From contig CM028921.1 of the NCBI GenBank assembly GCA_016801845.1, positions 11,012,775 to 11,076,774 on the forward strand: a stretch of 64,000 nucleotides of DNA, written 5' to 3'. Below are positions 34,533-46,800 of the stretch, one piece after another. This stretch comes from Polydactylus sextarius. Taxonomy: Eukaryota; Chordata; Actinopteri; Polynemidae. The notes beneath the pieces were generated by a model. It made no database searches. It saw only the letters and a program-made list of their open reading frames with translations, and was not told the origin of the DNA. Every line of letters starts with the position of its first letter. The stretch's first letter is position 1. A program made the translations under genes and the position numbers.

Positions 34533-37500
34533 ATATAGAATATACCTAAAGGTCAGAGGCCATGTGTGTATTTGTGTTGTCCTTTTTTTTGTTTTTGGTG
34601 TGTGTGTATGTTCTCTCCTATAGAGTGGCGAGGGTTGAACGCTCTGACACTATTCGCTGTGTGAAATCCTGCCCACCCTCTGACGTTGCCTGCATCTTGA
34701 ATCCCACACACTCTGTGTCCCACACCTTCATCTCCTTGCCCACCTTCAGAGAGTTCACAAAGCCGGAGGGTAGGTACAGGTCCAGTTTTTAAAAATGTTG
34801 GAATAATCTAAATATACAAGCATGCAGCAGAGGTGAAGACACATTCATTCTATCAAAAACAACTTCTTTAAGAAATCTTTTTTTTTTCACTTTTTTGCCA
34901 AGACTTGGATGAGAAGATCAGTATCTCTCTCATCTTTATAAGGTGGTTGTGAAGCTAGGATTAGCATGCATCAGAAGTGTCCACAAATTCATGTTTTATC
35001 AAAAGCTTGTTCTTTGGGAGTTTCTCTTATTCCTTTTTTTTTTTTTTTTTTGCTAAGAGTTGGATGAGAAGACCAATTCCTTTCTTATATATGTGGGGTA
35101 GTTTTGACGTTAGGGTTAGGATTAGTATGCAGCATGTTCCATCAAAAGTAAGTTCCAAGGGAATCACTCTTATTCTTCCCTTTTTTCTCAATACTTGGAT
35201 GAAAATATCGATTTCTCTTTTATATACTAGTGAAGTTATGAAGCTTGTGCCAGGAGCCAGTTAGCTCAGACAGGAACCAGAGGGAAAACACTCTCACCAG
35301 GCCCTTTTACACAGAAAACAAAACCCACCTACCAGCAATGCTAAAGCTCACTACTAAATATGTTAATCCATATAAAATTCACACGTGAATTAGTGAGCTT
35401 CGCAGGTGATAATAGGCAGGGTCTTTTATTTTTAGACAGAGCCAGAGCTAGTTGTTTGCACCTGCTTCTCTTTCTTATGCAAAGTAAAAGAAAGTAGCTT
35501 CTGGCTTATTATTCACCACACAGATATGAGAGGGATATCAATCTTCTCACAGAATGTATTCACTACATTTTCACTAAACTGCAATCACTCATATTTGTGG
35601 TTACATTTTGTGACAGAATAAATCTTTAGAAAGACAGTATGATAACTTGAGGAGTTTCTTTTTGTGTCACTGTGGTCCCCAGACTTTTTTTTTTTTTTTT
35701 TTTGGCTCTACTTTATCTCCTTTAATCTCTGAACCCCCATCAACTGCATTTCCCTGCAGTTGTCAGACTTCATATGACCACCTCTGACCCTCAAATAAGC
35801 TATTCCATGATGTTCTTCATGTAGTCTGGTTTTGGCTGGGCCACACCAGAGACTAAGTGCCATGCTGGTTGCATATGAGTAACCTCGGTAATCACTCGCA
35901 GACAGTGACAGCTGACAAGCATCTATTGGCCAGCGTGCAGAGCATGTTTCAGATACACTCATGCTCAACGTCACGGAGAGTTAAGCTCTTGTCATTTCTC
36001 ATAAGCTCCAAGTTGGGGTGTAAAGGACTTAAGGCCCTTCAGCTGAACAACAGAACTGAAAAGCTTCAACCTTGCTGTGACCCTCTCAGTGCACAATAAA
36101 CATAGACCTTTCCGTCTCCCATTTTATTGTCTTTCTCTTGGAGAGAGAAAAAAAAAAAAAACAGGAATGCAAACGCTGGCACAGGTTTGGCCGGCACAAT
36201 CCCAGTGTGATTATGAGGGTTTAGGCTCCAAAAGCTTTTTGTGTCTAATTGTTATCTTCCAACAGAGATTGTTTTCCTGAGAACCACGGTGCCGGCTTAC
36301 GGAGGCCATCACTTAAGCAGTTACGACGTCAAGTTTGACATCCTGGAGGGCAACAGGGAGAATGCCTTTGACATCATCAAGCGGGTAGAGAATGGATTGT
36401 ATGTGGGTAAGTTGGGATATTTTACTCTACAGTGTGTGTTGTTGTGTTGTGCAGCCTGAATAAACCAATCCAGTATAACAGAAGCTTCAACACGCAGCCC
36501 ATACCACCCGACAGCCTCTGTGACTGGAAACTGAATTTCTGTTTTGACAAAGCTGGTGGTTTTTCTGACCTCATTTCTCATTTTAAAATATATATGTGTA
36601 TTTTTTTTACAAATCAAACTCACATGTGCACACTGAGAAGGGACAAAAAACAGAAAAAAATAAAATCTTCCATAAGGAATGTCTGGACCCCCCTGACAAA
36701 AGTACATCTGACATGGCCCGTTCTGGTCGTCTGCAGTGTGGTGGCATCATGTAGCTGTCATCATCTTCATGGGGGCTCTTGCTGTCTGTGTCTTTGGAGA
36801 GCTGTCCTCTGTGTGGCTCTTTGAAACAGACGAAGGCCTGTTTCTGTCTCACCAAATATTTGGCATCAATTTTCACAGTCTTGTGGTTAAACAAAGTACC
36901 ATTTAATTCACTTATCCACGGCTATGCTTATCCCAGGCAGATCATTACTTTCCACAATGAGTTATGGTGGTCTGAATGTACATGAATAGAGTTTATAAAT
37001 CTATACTTTGTGTATTTATATATGCATGTATGTGTGAGTGATTGCAGTCGACAAGCAGTTCATCATAACTACCTGTTCAGTGGCCGCCAGCATGTAGAAA
37101 GAACCCTGCACTAGTTCAAGTAGGAGCAGCAGATACCATCTCCAGTGGTGTGTAACAACAACACATGTTTGGGTGGAAGCCATTCCCATCCTTTAGTCTG
37201 GTGGTGACCCAAGGCTGCTGCACGCCTGTGGGAGAGATGAACTGAGTCTTGGCCCCAGGAGAATGAGGGTGTTGTGAGCCCGACGATGACACATTGTTGG
37301 GCTCGTCTAGGTGTTTTTGTTTTGGTTATGTGCTAAGATGCAGGCAGGGTGGTAGTGGAAGGACAGCGTCGTCTTCTTCTTTTTGTTGATGGATGAAGGG
37401 ATGGCCTGTCAGTACGCACATCTGTCTTTACAGAATGAAAGAGAGGAGGAGGAGGAGGAGGATGAAGAGCAGAGTATGTGACTGTCACTGGCTCAGGCTG

Positions 37501-37852
37501 GATTGTGGCCCGCACGCAAGTGTTCTTCTCTTATGCACTTGTGCAGGAACAGATGTGTTCTTATCGAACGCACCCAAATTCTCATAAAGACATTAGAGCA
37601 AAAATGTTTATTACCAGCAATATTTCACATAATTCACTGAAAAAGCAGTTATAATTATATTGTACTGTCCCATAATAGTATGTTTTTGTTGGAATGTGCA
37701 ATGGTGTAATTTTGCATGAGTGATAAGCCTTATTTTGTAATATATTGTCTACTGTGTGTGTCTGTGTGCGAGTGTGTAAAGAGGATTTAGCAGAAATTCC
37801 CTGTTTATGGCGGCACTTATTTGCAGGGGCAACTGTGTGTGCGTGCGTGTGT

Positions 37853-37892
<40 letters not shown>

Positions 37893-40800
37893 AAGGAAGG
37901 GAGGGAGAATGAAATTGCAGAGAGAGAAAGACAAAGTTAGACACTGTGATTCAATGAAAGAGGAAAAAGAGAGAGAGAAAGAGAGAAAATATGTGCAGAA
38001 GTAATCCTGGGTGCTTTGCTTTATGTGGTTAAATGTATTGTTCCATTTCCCCACGCTAGGCCTCAGTGTCTCGCCGAGCATTAGAGCACTTAAACTGACG
38101 ACCACATGAAAGGCCTGTTTGTGAGGAGCCACTTCTCTCCCAAACCCGTCAGATGCTTATTGGATGCAGCTCTTGCATGTTAGCACCAGTTGCCCATCAC
38201 GTATCCAAATTGAGGCCCTATGCACTGGAGCCTTTGGTCACTGACTGCTCACTGTGAAGTGTGGCGTCCATGGTGCTATGAAGGCCCTCTTGGTTTTATT
38301 TAGTGGGTTGTGCTGCTGGTGCTTTGGCCCACAGATGCTGCTGTTGCGTAACCATTGTATGAGTCTCGCTGACGTGTCACTTAAGGAAGCTTAGTTTCCA
38401 GTATCTCCAGTGTCTCCAACAGTGGTATTACAGCTTGGTGGGATGTGAAGAGTAGCAGACATTGAGGCTCCACTAATGAACAAGTGCGTGAACTCAAACT
38501 AGTTTTGGCCATTATTTTTGGCCACTTTTTGTGTTTTCGAAAGGGACAAAAGAGGCAATTAGGAATCCTCAGAATCTGTTGCTAACTTGAAAAAGCGATT
38601 CTTAAAAGGTTTGATTGGCTGATGCTCTTTTCCGTTCTGCTCACTTACACACTATTTTAAAAACCAGTCATCTGCACACAGAGGCATCGAATAGACATAC
38701 ACGCAAACGCTTGCACACACGTTTACTGGCTGACAGTACACTTACTAGGAGCCCCACTGCTCTTTCCTAGTTCCTGGTCATCCATCACTGGATTTGCTCA
38801 GCACTGTCATATCTGGATGACAACCCTGACAGCCTCATGCATCTGTGAAAACACAATGGGCCCTCAGCACTTGGAAAAAATGATCAGAACCAATCAGACA
38901 CTTGCAAAAATCCCCGACCCACAGTAGCACAGTGGCAACAACCTAAAACCCCCTCAGGTATGAAGACACGCAGCAGATCCACCACAGTGATAGAGACATA
39001 CTGTAAATATATCATTCTCAAAACAAAGGCAGCATTTGTGACATATGATACACATATTTGGAAACACAGACAGCAGTGGAATGCGTTACTCACTCGAATG
39101 CTGTCATCCAGTTTTGATTCAGGACAGGTTGTTTGAATAGGGCTGATAATGGGTTGATTGATTTTGGCAGTCAGCAGGTGGGTAGATGAGTCCTCCCTCT
39201 GAAAACACTGGCTCTGTTGTCTCTGCTGGAAGCATGGACCGAGTCTGGGGGATTTCCTGAAATATGGGTGATACACACTCACCAAGCACTTCATTAGGCA
39301 CATCATACTAATGTTGGGTTGGGTCTCCATTTGCTTTCAAAACAGCTTCATTTCTTTGAGACATGGATTCCGCAAGATGTTGGAAACACTCCTTCATATT
39401 CTGCTCCCTTTTGACATGATTGCATCACATCATTTCTGCAGATATGTCAGCTGCACATTCATGCTGCCAATCTCCCACTGAACTGCATACCAAAGGTGGT
39501 CTACTGGATTCAGACCTGGTGACTGGAACTACATTGTAAAAGTGCCCTGAACTCATCAATATAGGTTAATAATCAGTTATCATGTTCCCATAAAAAGAAG
39601 CAAGTATACACTGATGGGCTGCGGCATACTTTTTTAGCCAGAAAAATCCTCACATCATTACCCAACTTCCACCAGCCTGGTTTGTTGACACGAGGCAGGT
39701 TGGGTCCACGGATTCATTCCGTTGACCCAAGACTCTGACCTCATCATCTGCTTCCTCGATTCATCAGATCAGGTTATAGTTTTCCAGTTTTGGTGAGTCT
39801 CAGATTTCTGTCTTTGGCTGACAGTCGCCTATCTGCTTCACGGTTTGACGTGCTGCGAATTCTGTGATGTTTTTTCTACTCACCACAGTTGTAAAGAGTG
39901 GTTGTCTGAGTTAGCACAGCCTTTCTGTCAGCTCTCCGACCAGTCTAACCATTCTCCTTTGACCTCTCTCATCAACAAGGTGTTTTGCTGACCACAGAAC
40001 TGCTGTTCACTGGACGTTTTTTATTTCATGCTGATTAAACTCTAGAGACTGTTGTACAATAACATCCCAGGGGATCAGCAGTTTCAGAAACACTCAAACC
40101 AATCTGGCACCAACAAAAATACCAAAGTCAAAGTCACTAAGATCACATTTTTATCTCATTCTGATGCTTGATGTGAATATAAACTGAAGTGCTTGACATG
40201 TGTCTACATAATTTTATGCATTACACCGCTGTCACACAATTGACTGATTGGATAATTGCATGATAGTGTTCCTAATAAAGTGTGCATCATTGGGTGGGAA
40301 TCAATATTGCCTTTGACCGCTCCCAGTGAGCATATCATTGTTGCTGAGAGATATTTTTCATGCGTGTGAGGGATGTGACAATCCACCAATGCTATTTCTT
40401 CCTCCTCATGATGAAAAATACTAAGTTAACAGAAATTATCTAGATGATACACTCATTTGAATTATGTTTTTACTTGCCTCAGCCAGCTGGCTGACCAAAA
40501 TGAATGCGCATAAGAGGAATGTACATTACAATAAGTAGCCAGCTGTGGAATCAAACAGTCAGGCCACGTTTAGTCATCCACCAAATCTGCCCAAATGACT
40601 CCTCTTCGTGAGTAATTGTTTGTCATGTGGAAAGATTTTTCTGTACGATTAATCACGGCTGTCTAATGTCTTTTAGCAGGGAAAAGGTTTTTTTTTTTTT
40701 TTTTTTTTTAATGCAGTATTTATGTTTGCCTTAGTGGACAGCAACAGATAATATAGCATCATCTTTTCATAAATCAAAACTATTCTGTGGAGAAACTGCA

Positions 40801-43800
40801 AGTCTAAGACGTCGCAGCTAAATTCCAGTCATTTTTTTCATGCAGGTGGAAATATACCTTTGCGGTTTATATCCTGCGCAGAGAATAAATATCTTTTGTG
40901 TTGGCGTTGGCACAGGGCTGGCAGCCAGTGAGGCAGACAGTGAGATGAATAGAAGAGGAAGTGAACAGTTTGTCTCTATGCAGGTAGTCATGGTCGTCAG
41001 CCCAGCCATCCACAGTGGCTGGTGGAATGTGAGCCTACTGTGTGAGACATGACTACTTCAGAGCCAGTGGAGCTTGTGGCTCTGGCTTGTGGCTGTTGCT
41101 GGTGAGGAGACCAGGACAGCTGTGGAGATAAGCAGACAACTATAGCTCCTCAAAGTTTGAGCGGTTGTCATTTGAATGAATCATGACATGGCGGCAGCAG
41201 GCCCACCAGAGCGTGCCAAGCCCACAAGGAATCCCTGTCGGTCCCACTAGAGATTAGCACTGTTAATCAAAACAGGGTCTTCCCCACCCAACAACGCCAC
41301 AGTCAAACACTCAACACGCTCCGCGGGTGGTCTGCCACCATCAGTGCACTGATGAGGAGATGGTGATGCATACCATGTACCATGTACACAGTCAAAAAGA
41401 CACTGGTATGTACACATATGGTATTACTTGCAATGAAACTGTCTTTATAATTCATCAGATGCACTTATCTCCTTCTTTTGGTGATCTATTAGACTATATG
41501 ATACTCATCATTACTCTCTGCTTTCTGGCTCTGTGATTTTAATAAAATACAACTCTGTTTGGTTTATCACTCACTTTAGCAATTAATGCTGTTTTCATCC
41601 ATGTTCACAAAGCGACATGCCAAAATAGATGAATAGAAACTTTTAAAAGCCTATAAAGATGGTGTATACGAATATCAAGAAAGAAAATGATTTAAAATCC
41701 TGATTCAAATTCGAACAAAGCAGGTTTTCATCTCATATCCTTCCCGTATAGTCAACACTGACAAGTCTATTTTCTGCTCCTTAGTTATGGTTCTTAGCTT
41801 TGAACCGTCACTTGTAATACAGTGCAAAGGTTGTGGTAAAGATAATGGCGCGTGTTATGTCATCTCAGCTGCTCTGGCCCGCAACTGCTAAAACAGAAAA
41901 AGTCCGAGAAAAGAACCGACCAATTCCCTAAGGCTACTTTTCAATGATGTCACTACCCAGTGAGTGACACTTTCCAACAATGACCCATGGGCCATTTAGG
42001 AGATCTGTAACTATGACTCACTGTTAACAGACCTTAAAATATCAAGCCGCATACGTTTGGCCTTTCAGAGCAAAAGTAGGGGTGCACATGGATCCTACCC
42101 CGTTTCTTTGGAGTGGTTGGAGCTGTGTTTAGACAGCCCAACCTGACTAACCATCCCAGTACCAGTGACCAGTGACCTGGCTGTAAAATGCAAGATCCGT
42201 TCCCTGAGGTGGCCTGTACACTGGTCGGGTTATGTTGGCAATTCAAAAGTATTGTATTTCAACCATGCTGATGGGTTATCAAAACTAAAATTGGTTGCTT
42301 TGCTAATGGGGTAGCAAGGGAGCTAGTTAGCAATTTCTTTGGCATGTCTCCTGACTTTTATGGATTTTTTTGGAGAAGAAGTTTCAGGCAGTAAAATAAA
42401 GCCTCAGTGAATAAAAATAAGAAGCCAGTCTTTGCTGTGTTTATGTTTATGCCTGCAGTGCTCAGCTTCACATCACCATTAACAGTTACTGCTATGATGA
42501 TGCTGATGAATGCCCTGCAGTACCCTCTTTGCATACTGGAACTTTGTACACCACCTGGATACTCTCCAGTGGTTTCACTGCAGTGAGCATGCATAGCGCC
42601 ACAACCAGCGTGTCATTATACAATACTGTGGTGAGGCCAATGCATACTTTTCATTTGTCTCTGGTGTTAAACCCGTTCATTTTGGATTTTGTCATACACT
42701 TCCTCGCTGAGTTGTAGAAACCAGAAAACCCAGAAATTGTACTGTTTACATGTAACCCTTCAATATTGCAGCCCTCATGGCCATGAAGGATGACAAATGC
42801 CTCCTGGCATTTGCCTCACTTTGTTTTGTGGCAGTGTCTCTGCTACTACTATGCATTTATTTAAGGCTATTTTCTACTTAAGGAGCCTGTCCATGGTGCA
42901 GTGGGAATGTTTTTTGGAGAGCAGACAGATTGTACAGCTGTTTGTTTGATGGTGGCTGTTTAAGCCTGTGGGGTCACCTTTGCACCCTGCGGCAGATACC
43001 TCAGTGAGATGGAAAGACACCACAAACCTTTCCGGCCCTTACGACTAGATCTCCCTCTCCGGGTACGTCAGGATTCGGATGACACGACCTTGCAACTCAG
43101 TCGCCGGGCAAATTGTCAGCTGTAGGGATGTGAAAACCTCAACGAGTTTATTTATATGGATCTCAGGTGGTATGGTAGCCAATCAAAGTCAACCTGTTAT
43201 GTGGCTATTGGCTTTTTGCCTTACAGCCCAGATGAAATGTTAAAGATGAGTATGCGGTTGTGGTTTCACCTCAGGTTCACTGTGAGTATGTTGAGGCCCA
43301 GCTGTTAGCTGATGCCTTCCCCTCATTGAGGATACCGCTGTGCTTTTGATGGGAAGCTTACGGAAACACAGAGTCATCATGTTAGGATTTAACCGAGGCT
43401 TCCAAGAGGTCACATACACCGACTTTAGTATCAAACTTCTTGGGCATATGAGCCTACGTTGTAATAACAAAATTACTCTTTATGCCCTCAAGGATGTAGA
43501 GAAAAGAAGTCAAACAAAGATCAGAACTTGAATAAAACATGTTTTGACAAATTAGGTGTTTTTACCAAGCCACAAATCACAGCTGAAACTGTGATACTTC
43601 TCACAGGTTTACATCTTACTTCTTGGTTTGTTATCACGCCCAAGACCACATTTAAAAAAAATTGAGGTAAAGAAAAAGGAAACTGTGTGTTTGCAGTCAA
43701 GTTTGAAATCATCAACTGTGAGCTCAGGGGAAATTTGGGGATTTGGACACTATAACAGAATTTTGTTCCTAAGAACACAGTGGTGCCCTCCACATGTGCT

Positions 43801-46800
43801 AATTAGACCACAAACAAATTTACAAAACACTAACGAGCCTCAGACACATTCCACATATTGCACTATTTAGATGTCCTTAATAAATTTTCAGTTTGGATGT
43901 GATATGCGTCTGTGTTTTTGCTATTTATTTATGTGGTAAGTTTGTTTAGTTTTCTTTCATAGAAACAATCTTTAGGATTTTTTTTTTAGTGGAAAACTTA
44001 CCCTGAGTTGACCCTGATTATCGAATGTTTAGTGCTCATTATATTTACGCCACACTTACTGTACATAGCAATTAAAAAGAAAAGCCTTAATGTGGACCAA
44101 AACCCATCTGCCTTTGTGGTGGTCCATATTGTGCTCATAATGATATCTTACTCATCTTCATTGTGTTCAGCCCAGCACAGAAGCTTTTGAACTGATTTTA
44201 TTTGATTTAAGTACACGCACAAATCATGAACCTTCTGAACTCAATTTGAGTTTGTAATGGTCACTTGGGAGTTGCGTGCCATCTCAACTGGCTGATGTCT
44301 GAAAATAATTTTCAGGCTAAAAAAATAATCTCTTTTTTTCCACGTCAGTTATTTCTTAATGTTGCGGCCGTTGGTTTAAGCAAAGGTTAGCGTTTTTCTG
44401 ACGGCACTGATGCTTTGGAAACAATAAAATTTCAGTCCTGCTTCCCCTCTGTCTGGTGTCACTACGCAACAGAGTCCCAAAACACCAAAACAAGGGGGGC
44501 AACCCTGGTAGAAGTGGGCCCCACTCCACACTGCTCTGAGTGCTTATCGACCAAATCTTCTACAGTTTGTTGTGTGCCCACAGATTTGACTTGGAGAAGG
44601 ACGAGAGAGCAAAAGAAAGTGACAGAGGGAGAGAGACAGCAGCTCAAGCTCCTATAGCTTGCCCCTCCCAGAGTTAAAGATGGATTCCTGGAGGAATGCC
44701 TCCATGGCTGTATCGCGTGACTGTGACTGCTCCCCTCCATCAAACACATGGGACTCATTTACCCTTGTGGGCCACAGTTGATGGTGCCACAAACACTAGG
44801 CCCCCCCTCAGGAAGGGAAGAGAAGGGGAGGAAGAGAAGGAGGAGAATGAATGGGTGGAAGAATCAGCCATCATACAACAGCAGTGTCCCAAGGGACGCA
44901 GGCAGATGGCGCATAATGGATCATCATTCGTCCTGTGGTAAACAGTGACCAAATGGGTTTTATTATTTCAGCCCGATTGAGGAAGTGATCCGTCGTTATT
45001 TTGATTTGTGTCGAGTGAAAAAACTTGAGTCACAATCCTGAGTCAGTAATGAATGAGATGAATAAGAGAAACACAAGTGCTGTAAATGAGAAGAAGAAGG
45101 TTGAAGGTGTGATGGGAGGACAGTGTGGTGATTGTCCTGCCTGACTGCACTCTGACGATGGCTGTTCAAACTGAAATGTCACCAGCCCTCTGCAGAGAAA
45201 AGGCCTGCTGACAGCCTGTATAAACACTGGCATTTTTCCCCCTGTAATCGCATGTTCACTTAAAAAGAGCACCCAGTGAATTCCATGGGCATTCAGTAAT
45301 GCTCCGTTTCAGTATGTTTATTCTCCCATCTGTTTTACCCCTGATAGAGGGTGTCTTTTGTCCAACGTGTGGGGGACGGTCACAGATGGTCCTTATATCA
45401 CTTCTGTTTTACTCATCACCATCACACTTGTCGATATTGTTCACACCTGGTGGCAGAAACTTCTTTAGTAACTGATGTCACCAACTCAAGAATAGTTATT
45501 TGTCCTTATCCTCAGTGTTTGTGCCTTTATTCTTAAATTCCCAGCCCCCGTGGGAAAGGGGTCTTTCTTTCTGCCAAAATCATTGCCATAAGAGATCATT
45601 AGTGTTAGTCTTATTTTCTACTGAAGAATCATAGACAGCTGTGTTGAATAAAATTGAAGATTATATAAAAGTGACAGAGCTGTCAGACACAGGATGGACA
45701 ACTTAGGAAGAAGACTGGTTCAGACAGCCTGTGATCATCCTATTGTTTTTAAAAAGATACTGTGCGTCATTTGTTGAATGACACATGTAATTTTTCAGTG
45801 TGCTGCAGCACCGCAAACAAAATTCCTTTGGCCTCAATTGTATTAAGAGTGGAATTATAATTTCTAACTCAAAACCTCAGCACTTAAAATCAAAACTATC
45901 TGCATGGCAAGACACGACAAGGGGTAAGTGAGAAAACATGTCTTGGGTGACCCTTTAAACCAACCAGCAACATGAGTGTGTGTTCACACTGAATGCACCC
46001 GTAGTCTGATTGAACCGAACCGTAGAGCGCACCCCATGGTGCGGTTCGGTTTGTTTGGTGTCAACATCGGGCTCGAACTCTGGTCCAGACTAAACGACCA
46101 CCCGCTGGTCTCAGACCTGATTTGAAGTGAACTCTGGACCAAACAACTCTGGTTCACTTCGAAGGGGTGGTCGTGGACCGCGTTCAAGTGAACTTCGGAC
46201 CAGTTCATTTCTAGAATGAATGTCTTTGGAATCAATTGCAGGAAGTGCACTATAGTACATTTGATTTCATTGGTTAAAAATTGTCTCTGTTTTAGTGTCT
46301 ACAGAAATAGTGACACATACTTAATTCATTCATTCATCTAAGGAAATACAGGAGCCTTTCACGATAGAACTTTACTCACCCTTGTGAACAGAACAACCCT
46401 ATTACTGTATTTTTTACAATCACATGCAACCAGTTTGTGGTGAGATCAGGCCTGGTCGTCTTCTGTGATCATCAGATGGCAGTACATCCTCCCCTAAATG
46501 ATTGTATTATTTTGTTATTTAATAGCAGACATTCTTGTGCGTGGTCTACTAAAGTCTCCGGATCAGTATCAGGATAATCTGAACCTGATACTACTCCATG
46601 ACAAACAAGGCCCAAATGTACAAATTAGAGGGGATTTCTTGTTATCTTACTTGCTGACTGTAGTGACCAGTGCTCCAGCAGCATTTCCACCACACGGCTT
46701 ACATTGCATATTTGTAAAAGTCAACCAAACCAGTTGGAAAATTAAAACAATATGTATGTCTTTCATTGATTTGGTTCATTTGGGCTCAGGAACTGGACCT

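Noticed and set aside
38884..39330. 148-codon minus-strand ORF
   Set aside because: It overlaps only the edge of the Tc1-like relic and the remainder is unrelated sequence; not transposase and not a gene.
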